The position numbers and the translations under genes were made by a program. From assembly GCF_001696615.3 (NCBI RefSeq), contig NZ_CP032279.1:310001-374000 (forward strand): a DNA stretch of 64,000 nucleotides. Direction: 5' to 3'. The notes beneath the pieces were generated by a model, which worked only from the letters and a program-made list of their open reading frames with translations, searched no databases and was not told where the DNA came from. Positions 33,758 to 43,997 of the stretch are shown here, piece after piece (positions within the stretch are counted from its first letter, which is position 1; the number at the start of each line of letters is the position of its first letter). The DNA is from Acinetobacter sp. WCHAc010034. GTDB lineage: Bacteria; Pseudomonadota; Gammaproteobacteria; Pseudomonadales; Moraxellaceae.

Positions 33758-34186
33758 ATGAATAAAAAACTTTTAATTTGCGGCGCAATTGCTGTTGCCT
33801 TACTGATTACCGCCTGCGTAAAAAAAGAAGAGCCGAAGCAGGAAGAGAAAGAACAGGTTGAAACCGCAGCTTCTGAAGCCGCTCCAGCGGAGCCTGCTAA
33901 GTTTGAAAGTTTAGATTCTGCTGATACGCAGGAAATTGCGCCAATGCCTTCCCATGCAGAGATCATTCGCGAAGAAACGCCGAACACCACAACTGAAATC
34001 CGCCGTGAAGCTGCCAGCGCACAGCCGGCTGCCGAAGCTAAGCCTGCCGCGCCGAAAGCTGAAGCGCCTAAGGCTGAAGATAAGCCAACCCAGGTTTCAC
34101 CGAAGCAAAACAGTTCTGCAGCGCAGACTGAGGATGATGCTGTGGCTGCGGCTATTGCAGCGGCTACGCCGGCGCTTGAAAACTGA
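33758..34186 (+). CDS. Ala/Glu/Lys-rich lipoprotein, function unknown
   Basis: The 142-aa protein starts MNKKLLICGAIAVALLITAC, a lipoprotein signal with the lipobox LITAC (Cys at about 20). The remainder is low-complexity and probably disordered, rich in Ala, Glu, Pro and Lys (repeated AEAKPAAPKAEAPKAE). There is no enzymatic domain. It is divergent from pyrG and followed by a clear terminator, so it forms a single-gene unit. The expected location is anchored at a membrane and facing the periplasm. Confidence 0.8.
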   Translation: MNKKLLICGAIAVALLITACVKKEEPKQEEKEQVETAASEAAPAEPAKFESLDSADTQEIAPMPSHAEIIREETPNTTTEIRREAASAQPAAEAKPAAPKAEAPKAEDKPTQVSPKQNSSAAQTEDDAVAAAIAAATPALEN

Positions 34187-34206
34187 TTTGCTGTTTTCAG
34201 TGATGC

Positions 34207-34232
34207 AAAAACCCAGTGCATACTGGGTTTTT
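34207..34232. terminator. Terminator between the lipoprotein gene and a LysR gene
   Basis: AAAAACCCAGT and ACTGGGTTTTT form a perfect 11-bp repeat around GCAT. It sits between convergent genes and can work in both directions. Confidence 0.92.
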
Positions 34233-34252
34233 TTAGGGCTGAAATTTCCAGC

Positions 34253-35143
34253 CTACAAATATTCCCGCAGCTTTTCCGCTAAAAACTCAATAAATAGCCA
34301 CACCCGTTTCGGCAGATGCTCCTGCAGATAATACACGGCGTGAATTTTCTGATAATGCAGCTCAATTTGATCTTCAAATAAGGCGGTCAGCCGTCCCGCT
34401 TTGATATCACCCTGCACCAGAAAGCGCGAAAGGCAGGCAATGCCTGCGCCTTCCAATGCAAGCTGGCGGACGGTTTCGCCATTGGATGCTTTAATTTTAG
34501 GGCGCGCGCCAAAGGCTTTGCCCTGCACTTGAATGGGCCACGTATTCAGATGCTGCGTCTGACTGAAGCCGATTAAATCATGCGCCAATAAGTCCTGCGG
34601 ATGCTGGAGCACACCGCGCTGCGCCAAATATTCGGGGCTGGCGACAATATACAGGCGGCTGCGGCACAGCAGTTTTGCATGCAGCGTTGAATCATTCAAT
34701 TCGCCAAAACGGATCGCCACATCGGTCTGATGCTCCAGCAGATCAATCACCTGATCATGATTATTCAGCTCAATCTCAATATTGGGATATTTGCGCATAA
34801 ACTCATGCATCAGCGGCACAAGCACATGCAGAATAAAAGGCGTGGCTGAATCAATGCGGATTAAGCCTGAAATATCCTCATCCAGCTTTAGCAATGAATC
34901 CTCCGCTTCCGCCAAATCATTTAAGATCCGGCGCGCCTTGCCTAAAAACAGCTGACCTTCCTGCGTCAGCTTTAATTTCCGGGTGGTGCGCTCCAGCAAG
35001 GTGATATTCAATTTGGCTTCCAGGCGCTGCAATGCCCGGCTGACGCCTGAAGCCGTCTGCCGCAGGCGTTCCGCTGCCATGACAATAGAACCGCAGTCCA
35101 CAATGCTGACAAAAGCCTGCAGTTCCTCAATTGTAGATTTCAT
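34253..35143 (-). CDS. LysR-family transcriptional regulator
   Basis: The protein is 296 aa from ATG 35143 (MKSTIEELQAFVSIVDCGSI). The N-terminal winged HTH is AAERLRQTASGVSRALQRLEAKL (about 22-44), followed by the periplasmic-binding-protein-like effector domain (SGLIRIDSATPFIL onward). This is the CrgA/DsdC-like type in which target genes often lie divergently, but the upstream neighbour (YheT-like hydrolase) is in the same direction, 134 bp away. The effector is unknown. Confidence 0.88.
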   Translation of the reverse strand: MKSTIEELQAFVSIVDCGSIVMAAERLRQTASGVSRALQRLEAKLNITLLERTTRKLKLTQEGQLFLGKARRILNDLAEAEDSLLKLDEDISGLIRIDSATPFILHVLVPLMHEFMRKYPNIEIELNNHDQVIDLLEHQTDVAIRFGELNDSTLHAKLLCRSRLYIVASPEYLAQRGVLQHPQDLLAHDLIGFSQTQHLNTWPIQVQGKAFGARPKIKASNGETVRQLALEGAGIACLSRFLVQGDIKAGRLTALFEDQIELHYQKIHAVYYLQEHLPKRVWLFIEFLAEKLREYL

Positions 35144-35277
35144 GCTGAACAGCACTCTTGATTTTCAGTCAATAATATTGTGCGAATTGCTGCATTTTTA
35201 GCAATGATTAAATCCGCACAATCGCGCCATCTGCTCAATCCGCTTATGCGCGAAAATGAGAAGCGGAATTTGATGCA

Positions 35278-36381
35278 TTAAAGCCGTTCCGAAGCCGCCT
35301 GCAGCAAAAAGAAATCCGCCGCCAATTTGGCCGCCCAGGAACGGGTTTCTTTCACGCCCTCATAGAACCCGCAATGACTGCCCTTCCGGGTGGTAACGAC
35401 AGCCACACTGCGCAGCTGCCTGACTACCGCCTTATAGGGATCGAAGTTATGAATGCTGCAAACCGGGTCATCTTCCGAGTTCAGCACCAGCAGCGGGATT
35501 TCCACCTGCTCAAAGACATAAATTGGATTGGTTGACTGATTGTAGCTGCTGTAGTCTGCAAAACCCGCCATTTCAAAATAGGCCTGCTCAAAATCAAACA
35601 GCGTCTTCGCTTCCAGCACTTTAGCCAATGACGCAGTGTTTTGCCAAGTCTGCGCATAAGGCTCTATAAACTTCTGGAACAGCTTTTTGGTCATCATTTT
35701 GCTGTAAAACGGATGAACATTCTTAAAGCCGGATTCAGTATTGTAGCCGGGACATAAGGCAAAAGCCGCCTTAAAAGGCGTTTTTTGGCCTTCTTCGCCC
35801 AAATAGCGCACCAGCAGGCCTGTGCCGGCAGACGAACCCAGCGCATATAAGGCGGAAGCCGGATATTTTTCCTGAATATAGGCCAGCTGTTCACGCAAAT
35901 CATCCGCCGAGCCGAACAGATTGATTTTAGGCACAGGCATCGGTAAATTTGCATGGCCGCGGCGCAGGCAAAGCGCAATGCGCCAGCCGGTATGCCGATG
36001 CAGGTCACGCACCAGTTCGCGCATGCTTTCCGGCGTGCCGGTAATGGTATGCAGAATTACAATGGTCGGCGCATCCGGCGGCAGGTCTGTGCCAAGCCAT
36101 GCAATGCCTGTAACGCCGCCGTCCTGCATAATCAGCCGATCTGTCCGGTCATAGCTTAAATGAATGCGGCGCTTTTTAATTAAGTCAAAATACAGCAGGT
36201 GCGCATGCGTATTGGCAAGCCACGGCGTTGGCCGGTATTTGCGGCGCAGCTGAGGCAAATGCTCAAAAATCCGCTTGAATTCCCCCTGCGGATTAAAATA
36301 GAGCTTAGGCTGCTCTGCGCCGATGGCCTGATCAAATAGCGCCAAAGCGCGCCGACTGACCTCATTCAATAAATTTTTCAT
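35278..36381 (-). CDS. YheT-family alpha/beta hydrolase
   Basis: The 367-aa protein belongs to the UPF0017/YheT (ABHD1/3-like) group. The hydrolase core contains the nucleophile motif GSSAGTG (about 181), an acid in NSEDDPVC (about 303) and the catalytic His in KGSHCGFYEG (about 336). Substrate is unknown; relatives act on esters or lipids. The two glycines around the nucleophile fit GxSxG. It is probably a single gene; the NTF2-like gene lies 70 nt upstream in the same direction. Confidence 0.85.
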   Translation of the reverse strand: MKNLLNEVSRRALALFDQAIGAEQPKLYFNPQGEFKRIFEHLPQLRRKYRPTPWLANTHAHLLYFDLIKKRRIHLSYDRTDRLIMQDGGVTGIAWLGTDLPPDAPTIVILHTITGTPESMRELVRDLHRHTGWRIALCLRRGHANLPMPVPKINLFGSADDLREQLAYIQEKYPASALYALGSSAGTGLLVRYLGEEGQKTPFKAAFALCPGYNTESGFKNVHPFYSKMMTKKLFQKFIEPYAQTWQNTASLAKVLEAKTLFDFEQAYFEMAGFADYSSYNQSTNPIYVFEQVEIPLLVLNSEDDPVCSIHNFDPYKAVVRQLRSVAVVTTRKGSHCGFYEGVKETRSWAAKLAADFFLLQAASERL

Positions 36382-36451
36382 GCTTCTGCCCTTTTATGCT
36401 TAGACCGAGCGGCCAGCACAGCACATGCCGTGCACAGCCTGCTGAGGCGGA

Positions 36452-36859
36452 TTACTTGGGCAAAAACGCCGCCATGCGTTGCCCCATCTGCGCCGCCAAG
36501 GCTTCCAAACCGCTTTTAGGCCGGATCATCACTTCAAAATCAACAATTTGGCCCTGCTCATTAAAGCGGATCATGTCAATGCCTTTAAGCTTTTTCTCTC
36601 CAACATTGGCGGAAAATTCCAGCACCACGCTTTGCTCATCTTCGGTGTAAAACTCACGGTGATAAGTGAAATTTTCAAAGATCTGGATGACATTCGTTAA
36701 AATGAAGGTCACCACCTGCTTGCCCGGATAAGGGCTGTACGCCACCGGCGAACGGAACACCACATCATCCGCCAGCAGCTCATTCAGGAGGCTCATGTCA
36801 CGGCTTTCCAGCATGTGATGCCATTTTTGAATTGACTGTTTGGTTGTTGCCATGCTCAT
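36452..36859 (-). CDS. NTF2-like (SnoaL-type) domain protein
   Basis: The 135-aa protein is one NTF2-like cone-shaped alpha/beta domain: the N-terminal helix SIQKWHHMLESRDMSLLNELLADDVVFRSP is typical, and alternating strands follow (FEVMIRPKSGLEAL near the end). These proteins are enzymes or ligand binders of variable function; none can be assigned here. The start could be the first or the third residue (both Met). Confidence 0.8.
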   Translation of the reverse strand: MSMATTKQSIQKWHHMLESRDMSLLNELLADDVVFRSPVAYSPYPGKQVVTFILTNVIQIFENFTYHREFYTEDEQSVVLEFSANVGEKKLKGIDMIRFNEQGQIVDFEVMIRPKSGLEALAAQMGQRMAAFLPK

Positions 36860-36907
36860 TATTATATCCTTATGAGTTTGAATTATTTAAATAAATTACA
36901 ATAAAGG

Positions 36908-37014
36908 CGCATTCTCCCTCAGGGATGGGGAACACTGTTCCGCAAGGGAATGAGGGAAAAGCATGAATGCTTTTAGCAAATACCTCTCCCGAGCCTTCTC
37001 CTCACAGGAGAAGG
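36908..37014. repeat. Cluster of intergenic hairpins (REP-like)
   Basis: Within about 107 bp downstream of fadH there are several inverted repeats: TCCCTCA/TGAGGGA (36915/36951) enclosing GGAAC-ACT-GTTCC, AAAAGCAT/ATGCTTTT near 36957-36974, and a perfect 9-bp CCTTCTCCT/AGGAGAAGG with a 3-nt loop (36994-37014). None is followed by a strong T-run on the minus strand. The layout resembles REP-type intergenic elements; it may end the fadH transcript or protect its 3' end. Confidence 0.5.
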
Positions 37015-37058
37015 CGCTTCATTGCATCTTTTTAAGCTGATGAACAAATGATTCTGTA

Positions 37059-39092
<2,034 letters not shown>

Positions 39093-39159
39093 TTAGCGTG
39101 CTTATGTGCTGGCTGTTTTTATGCAGGCTGCGGCGCATTTGAGTTCCGCCGCAGCAATT

Positions 39160-39175
39160 ATGCAATTTGTTGCAT
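39160..39175. promoter_or_regulatory. Putative PadR operator, copy 1
   Basis: Perfect palindrome ATGCAA-TTTG-TTGCAT in the fadH/padR divergent promoter. Its arms are identical to those of copy 2, 42 bp away (centre to centre). PadR-family proteins bind such short dyads. Confidence 0.75.
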
Positions 39176-39201
39176 ACTTTTATATTCGAGATTTGATTTT
39201 T

Positions 39202-39217
39202 ATGCAACTTGTTGCAT
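39202..39217. promoter_or_regulatory. Putative PadR operator, copy 2
   Basis: Perfect palindrome ATGCAA-CTTG-TTGCAT, 37 bp before the padR start. The two copies are spaced by four helical turns, so dimers could bind on the same DNA face and repress both fadH and padR. Confidence 0.75.
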
Positions 39218-39253
39218 AATAAAACTTGTTAAAAAATATAAGCCGTTTTCCCT

Positions 39254-39826
39254 ATGTCTTTAGCTCATGTCCTACTGACCAGCCTGATTGAAAAGCCCAG
39301 CACGGGCATTGAACTGGCGCGCCGCTTTGACCGCTCCATGGGCTTTTTCTGGAATTCGACTCATCAGCAGATTTACCGCGAGCTGAGCGCCATGCAGCAA
39401 AAAGGCTGGATTTCCCCAATTGAGGAAGATGACGCCGCCAGCCGGAAAAAAACCTATCAGGTTGAGCTGCTGGGGCGCACAGAACTGGCGGACTGGATGG
39501 TCAAGCAAAGCCCGCCCGGACAGCTGCGCGAAGAACTGCTGGTGCGCCTGCGCGCCGAAGCCCAGCTTGGCGGCAACACCGCGCTGCCGGAGCTGGAGCG
39601 CCATTTGCAGCTGCATCAGGACAACTTAAGGCTGTATCAGGCCATTTTCGCCAAAGATTTTGCGCATGCGGATGAGCACGACCGGACGCTGTTTATTCAT
39701 AAGAGCATTCTGCAGCTGGGCATTGATCTGGAAATCGGCTGGATTAACTGGCTGGAAAATTTAATTCCCGCGCTGAACTCCTTTGATGAAAGCAGTTCAA
39801 ATCAAGCCAAGCCTAAGGAAAACTGA
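39254..39826 (+). CDS. PadR-family transcriptional regulator
   Basis: The 190-aa protein has the PadR winged HTH in the first about 85 residues (SLAHVLLTSLIEKPSTGIEL, then HQQIYRELSAMQQKGWISP) and the Vir-type C-terminal helical dimerisation domain. Such regulators respond to small aromatic or lipid-like ligands. It overlaps the hydrolase gene by 1 nt (TGATG), and its own promoter region contains the two palindromes, which suggests autoregulation plus control of divergent fadH. Confidence 0.9.
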   Translation: MSLAHVLLTSLIEKPSTGIELARRFDRSMGFFWNSTHQQIYRELSAMQQKGWISPIEEDDAASRKKTYQVELLGRTELADWMVKQSPPGQLREELLVRLRAEAQLGGNTALPELERHLQLHQDNLRLYQAIFAKDFAHADEHDRTLFIHKSILQLGIDLEIGWINWLENLIPALNSFDESSSNQAKPKEN

Positions 39827-40773
39827 TGCCGCACTACCGCATGCCGGACGGCGAACAGCTTTATGTGCGTGAATACGGCCAAGGCCAGCCGGTGCTGGTT
39901 CTGTCCGGCTTGGGCATGCAGAGCTGGCAGTGGCATCCGTTTCTATACCGCTTCCGCAGGGATTTTAAATTCATTATTCCTGACTGGCGCGGCTTCGGCG
40001 GCTCAAGCCAGTGCCGGATTCCGCAGCTGGATGCCATTTCCAGCCACTGGCGCGACATTGACTGCCTGCTTGGGCAGTTATTAGCGCATGACAAGTTCAG
40101 CCTGATTGCCTATTCCATGGGCGCAACCGCCGCCATGCATGGCATGCAGTATGGCAATTTCGCCGCCAAGATTCACAGCTACCTGCATATTGACCAAAGC
40201 CCGAAAATTTCAGCCGATGCATCCTGGCCTTTTGGCTTGCTGGGCGGCCAGCATGCTGCGTTTCTGCAGCAGCTGCAGCGGATTTCTGCCCTATTGGCCC
40301 GGCATCCTCAGCTGACGCAGCTTCAGCAGCTGAATCTTCAGGAGCGCCATCAGCTGCTGGAAGCATGGCTGGCATTCATCCGGCTGCAGACTCGCAGCCG
40401 GAGCTTTACGCCGTTTTTCTTTCAGCAGGCCCTAAAGCAGCCGCGCCTGCACCGCCATCTGCTGCCAATGCAGCGTCTGGATTATTTCGCATGGTATGTG
40501 AACAGTTACCTGCATCACCGGGAAGATTACCGGCAGGCCATTTGCCAGCTGGACTGCCCCGCCACCTTTTTTATCGGCGAGCAATCCAGGCTGTATCCGG
40601 CTGAAGGGCAAAAAATCATTGCCGGCAGCGCCGCGCAATCGACAGCGGTGCTGTTTAAAAAATCAGGGCATGCGCCCCTGCTGAGCGAACCGCTGAAATT
40701 CAGCAGGGAAATCGGCCGCTTTTTAAAGCGCAGCCTAAAATCAGCTGCAGTCCCAATTATACAAAACCTTTGA
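39826..40773 (+). CDS. Alpha/beta hydrolase
   Basis: The 315-aa protein has the fold's landmarks: oxyanion region LSGLGMQSW (about 26), DWRGFGGSS (about 53), nucleophile YSMGAT (about 91-96, Ser in GYSMG-like context) and a terminal SGHAPLLSEP (His about 286). It is translationally coupled to padR and is probably under the same control. The substrate is unknown; an acyl-ester substrate would fit the fadH neighbour, but that is inference. Its 3' end overlaps the convergent YwqG gene by 33 nt. Confidence 0.85.
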   Translation: MPHYRMPDGEQLYVREYGQGQPVLVLSGLGMQSWQWHPFLYRFRRDFKFIIPDWRGFGGSSQCRIPQLDAISSHWRDIDCLLGQLLAHDKFSLIAYSMGATAAMHGMQYGNFAAKIHSYLHIDQSPKISADASWPFGLLGGQHAAFLQQLQRISALLARHPQLTQLQQLNLQERHQLLEAWLAFIRLQTRSRSFTPFFFQQALKQPRLHRHLLPMQRLDYFAWYVNSYLHHREDYRQAICQLDCPATFFIGEQSRLYPAEGQKIIAGSAAQSTAVLFKKSGHAPLLSEPLKFSREIGRFLKRSLKSAAVPIIQNL

Positions 40774-41577
40774 AAAATCGCGCTTTTTCAAATCATCAGG
40801 ATGAATAAGGAAATTTCCGACGCCTACATCCCCCCACATAATTTCCCTGCCGCCTTCACTGTCGCTGTCCAGCTGGAACAGCAAGATATAATCCTGAATT
40901 TCAGGGTTATATTCACGGGGATCAGACTGGGTGAAAAACGGATAGCCGCCTAAGCGGTGGCCTGTTCCCGGAAATGCCTCAGCATAAGGTTCGATAAAAT
41001 CATCATAAAAATCGTCGCCTTCATACTGGCTTTCAAATTCACCCAGCTGCTCTACAGATAAAATTTTCCGCCCGAAAGCGAAATCTGTGCAGCTGATCGC
41101 CTGCTGCCCTAGCAGGAATTCAACAGCATATTGCGCAGTCAGAGGAAAAGGCGTCAGGCATTCATCATCATTAAATTCAATGTCGCTGAAATCCTGTTTC
41201 AGCTGCTGAATATCTTCAACGACACTTTCAAAATACAGCACTCTGAATCCGGATTGCGCCTGCTGATCAGCAAAATTCATCCCGTATAAATCATCAGCAG
41301 CAATATAAAACTGCAAAATGCCTTGCGCCGGGAACTCAGGCAGCGCCGGCATTTCCGCCAAATTAATCTGCGCCAGCAAAATTAAAGGCTGGCCTTCAGC
41401 GCTTTTCGGATATTCCGTTTCCAAAGGCAAGTAGGGCCGCCCGCCAATTTTACTTTGCCACAAACTTAATTCTGGCTGCGGGGTTAAAGCCATCGTGACC
41501 GCTGGCTTGGCTGTGGCTGCAATTTTTTCTTGGTACGGCTTAAATACCGCAGATAAAGCCGGAAAATCAAATCCCAT
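40741..41577 (-). CDS. YwqG-family protein (DUF1963)
   Basis: The 278-aa acidic protein matches the YwqG/DUF1963 pattern: SKIGGRPYLPLETEYPKS (about 41-58), LILLAQINLAEMP (about 64), ILQFYIAADDLYGM, and a C-terminal HRLGGYPFFTQSDPRE followed by LLFQLDSD and WGDVGVGNFLIHPDDL. The function is unknown; some relatives are linked to bacterial toxins or regulatory complexes. The convergent overlap with the hydrolase gene is tight but both frames look real. Confidence 0.88.
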   Translation of the reverse strand: MGFDFPALSAVFKPYQEKIAATAKPAVTMALTPQPELSLWQSKIGGRPYLPLETEYPKSAEGQPLILLAQINLAEMPALPEFPAQGILQFYIAADDLYGMNFADQQAQSGFRVLYFESVVEDIQQLKQDFSDIEFNDDECLTPFPLTAQYAVEFLLGQQAISCTDFAFGRKILSVEQLGEFESQYEGDDFYDDFIEPYAEAFPGTGHRLGGYPFFTQSDPREYNPEIQDYILLFQLDSDSEGGREIMWGDVGVGNFLIHPDDLKKRDFSKVLYNWDCS

Positions 41578-41667
41578 AATTTAGCTCCCAATTCATAATA
41601 TTAAATAAAAACTTATATCAAACAGTCAACTTAATCAAAATAGCAGCCGCCTCTGCTTAAAACCCTT

Positions 41668-42582
41668 TTAAAAAACCCGGCGGTCATATTCAATCGCTTC
41701 TAAATCATACACCTGATACACACAGTCAAACAGCGGGCGGGCATAGCGCCCTTCATCATCATTGCGCACAATCAAATAAATCGGGCTGACGGCTGCGCTG
41801 TCCGCCAGCGGCAAGTAATTGACATGCCGGAACTGCATCATTTTGACGCACTCCGGCACAATGCAGACGCCCTCTCCGGCCGCCACCATGCCCAGCGCCT
41901 GCTGCAGGCCATCCAGCGCATTAAAGCGCTTCGGCTCAAGGCCGTATTCCAGAAACAGCGACTTCACATGCGAGGCATAGCCCAAGCCGGACTGCGGCGG
42001 ATAGGCAAAAATCTGCTCATCGTTCAATTCCGCCAGAGAAACGGCGCGGCGCAGGTTGGCCAAAGCATGGCTGGAATGCACCGCCACCACCAGCCGCTCT
42101 TCGCGCAGCAGTACCCGCTTCACCGCCTGATCTGAAATCCGCACACGGCCAAAACAGGCATCTACCCGCCCTTCCTTCAAGGCCTTAATCTGCTCCATGC
42201 CGTTAAGTTCAATCAGCTTTACATTTAAATTGGGGTGCTGCTGGCGGAACAGGTAAATAATCCGCGGCAGCAGGCCGCACAGCAGGGAGCTGCTGTAGCC
42301 AAGCTGGATGGTGCGCTCGGTCATGCCTGCGCGCTGGGTAATCAGCTTGATTTCTTCCGCATTGGATAGCAGCTTCAGCGCCTGCTGATAAAAAAAATGC
42401 CCCACTGCTGTGGTGCGGAGCGGACGGCTGCCGCGTTCAAACAGGGGCGCGCCCAGTTCCAGCTCCAAGTTTTGAATTTGCCGGCTTAAAGGCGGCTGCG
42501 CAATGAACAGTTTTTCTGCTGCCTTGGTAAAGCTTTGCGCTTCAACCACGGCAACAAAATAGCGTAAATGTCTTAATTCCAT
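41668..42582 (-). CDS. LysR-family regulator, BenM/CatM-like
   Basis: The protein is 304 aa from ATG 42582 (MELRHLRYFVAVVEAQSFTK). The N-terminal HTH (TKAAEKLFIAQPPLSRQIQN, about 19-38) and much of the effector domain (SLLCGLLPRIIYLFRQ, ALKEGRVDACFGR, RLVVAVHSSHAL, LGMVAAGEGVCIVPE) follow the Acinetobacter BenM/CatM regulators closely. Those control benzoate and catechol degradation in response to cis,cis-muconate. No ben or cat genes lie nearby, so this copy either acts at a distance or serves another aromatic pathway. It is divergent from the LysR gene at 42827. Confidence 0.88.
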   Translation of the reverse strand: MELRHLRYFVAVVEAQSFTKAAEKLFIAQPPLSRQIQNLELELGAPLFERGSRPLRTTAVGHFFYQQALKLLSNAEEIKLITQRAGMTERTIQLGYSSSLLCGLLPRIIYLFRQQHPNLNVKLIELNGMEQIKALKEGRVDACFGRVRISDQAVKRVLLREERLVVAVHSSHALANLRRAVSLAELNDEQIFAYPPQSGLGYASHVKSLFLEYGLEPKRFNALDGLQQALGMVAAGEGVCIVPECVKMMQFRHVNYLPLADSAAVSPIYLIVRNDDEGRYARPLFDCVYQVYDLEAIEYDRRVF

Positions 42583-42826
42583 GATCAATCCTCATGGCGT
42601 ATGGCCTGCAAGATGCTGCTCAGATTAACTGCGCGCTGAACCCGCATTCCTTTCGGTTCAGCTTTCAAGGCCAGTTTAAGCCAACATGCTACGTGCATTC
42701 TACAGCCTTTCGAACGCGACTTTAGTCTTGAAAATTGCGCAGCGGGGCCTGATAACAAATATCATTTGACAAAGTGGAACGGCTGCTTTTAATTTGCTGA
42801 TATTGTTGCAAATATGGAATATTAAA

Positions 42827-43732
42827 ATGCTCAGCGATTTGGATGATTTTTACTGTTTTGCCCAAGTGGTGGAACACGGCGGCTTCAGCGCTGCCGAACG
42901 CGCCACAGACATTCCCAAGTCCAAGCTTAGCCGGCGCGTTTACAATCTGGAAGAACGCTTAGGCGTGCGCTTGATTCAGCGCAGTTCGCGGCATTTTGCA
43001 GTGACTGATATCGGCATGAATATCTACCGCCACGCACAAGTCATGATGAACGCCGCTCAGGCTGCCCATGATCTGGTTGACCACCTGAGCACCAAGCCGC
43101 GCGGCGTGATTAAAATCAGCCTGCCGGTTTCCATCGCGCAAAATGACATTGCCAGAATTCTGCCGAAATTCCTGAAAACGTATCCGGAAATCAAAATCCA
43201 GATGATGGTGACCAACCGCCGCGTCGACATCATCAATGAAGGCTTCGATTTGGCGCTGCGCGTGCGCGACAATTTGGACGACGACCCGAATCTGGTAATC
43301 CGCAAATTTGAAACCATTGAGCAGCACCTGTTCGCCAGTCAAGCCTACCTGAACCAGTACGGCGATTTAAAGCAGCCGGAAGACTTGGCTCAGCATCACA
43401 TCCTCAGCATGGCGGATGAGCATTTAGATCAGCACATTGTGGTGCATGATGATCAGTCCCATCAAAAGAAGATCCGGGTCAACCCTGTCATTATGGGTTC
43501 AGATTTAAGCATGCTGGCGCAGCTGGCCTGCCAGGACTGCGGCATCGCCCTGCTGCCGGACAGCATTGTACATGACCATTTGCAGTCCGGCGCGCTGGTC
43601 CGGGTGCTGCCGAAGTGGAAAGCGCCGCACGGCATCTTCCATGCAGTCTACCCTTCACGGCGCGGCCTGCTGCCGGCAGTGCGGGTATTCATTGACTATC
43701 TGGTTGAAAATTTAACCAAGTCAAAAACTTAA
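42827..43732 (+). CDS. LysR-family transcriptional regulator
   Basis: The protein is 301 aa from the ATG at 42827 (MLSDLDDFYCFAQVVEHGGF). The winged HTH is AAERATDIPKSKLSRRVYNLEERLG (about 20-44) and the effector domain begins near 90 (GVIKISLPVSIAQNDI). It resembles the AaeR/PA0877-like group with an effector domain of normal length. It is separated from the BenM/CatM-like gene by a 244-bp divergent intergenic region. Targets are unknown. Confidence 0.88.
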   Translation: MLSDLDDFYCFAQVVEHGGFSAAERATDIPKSKLSRRVYNLEERLGVRLIQRSSRHFAVTDIGMNIYRHAQVMMNAAQAAHDLVDHLSTKPRGVIKISLPVSIAQNDIARILPKFLKTYPEIKIQMMVTNRRVDIINEGFDLALRVRDNLDDDPNLVIRKFETIEQHLFASQAYLNQYGDLKQPEDLAQHHILSMADEHLDQHIVVHDDQSHQKKIRVNPVIMGSDLSMLAQLACQDCGIALLPDSIVHDHLQSGALVRVLPKWKAPHGIFHAVYPSRRGLLPAVRVFIDYLVENLTKSKT

Positions 43733-43735
43733 GGC

Positions 43736-43766
43736 AAAAAAAAAGCTTATCCAAATAAGGATAAGC
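43736..43766 (-). terminator. Minus-strand rho-independent terminator
   Basis: On the minus strand GCTTATCC and GGATAAGC pair around a 6-nt loop and are followed by nine T (plus-strand A-run 43736-43744). It lies 232 nt beyond the map stop and directly after the convergent LysR gene, so it probably ends the map transcript with a long 3' UTR, or a separate short transcript. Confidence 0.85.
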
Positions 43767-43997
43767 CGAAACTTTAAATACAGAAACTACAGCAGAATCT
43801 GTTAAAGCAAGAATACCGAGAATCACGCTTTCAGTTAAATAGAAAATTGCTCTAAGCCGGAGCTGCTGTTTTTCTGAAAGCGCTGCTGTTAAAGCATTCA
43901 TCCATATAGACTTATTGCTAATTCATCTTTTTTCTGCCGGCAGCGCCGGTTTTATAGACTAAAGTCGCAACTCTTTTATTTATATCAGTTTTCCTGC

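Noticed and set aside
36396..36650. Plus-strand frame opposite the NTF2-like gene
   Set aside because: Antisense to a well-supported small gene and rich in Cys/Ser without motifs.
43689..43901. 70-codon frame on the minus strand between LysR and map genes
   Set aside because: It overlaps the end of the LysR gene and runs through a strong terminator on its own strand, and no ribosome site precedes its ATG. A short transcript may exist, but this frame is not supported.
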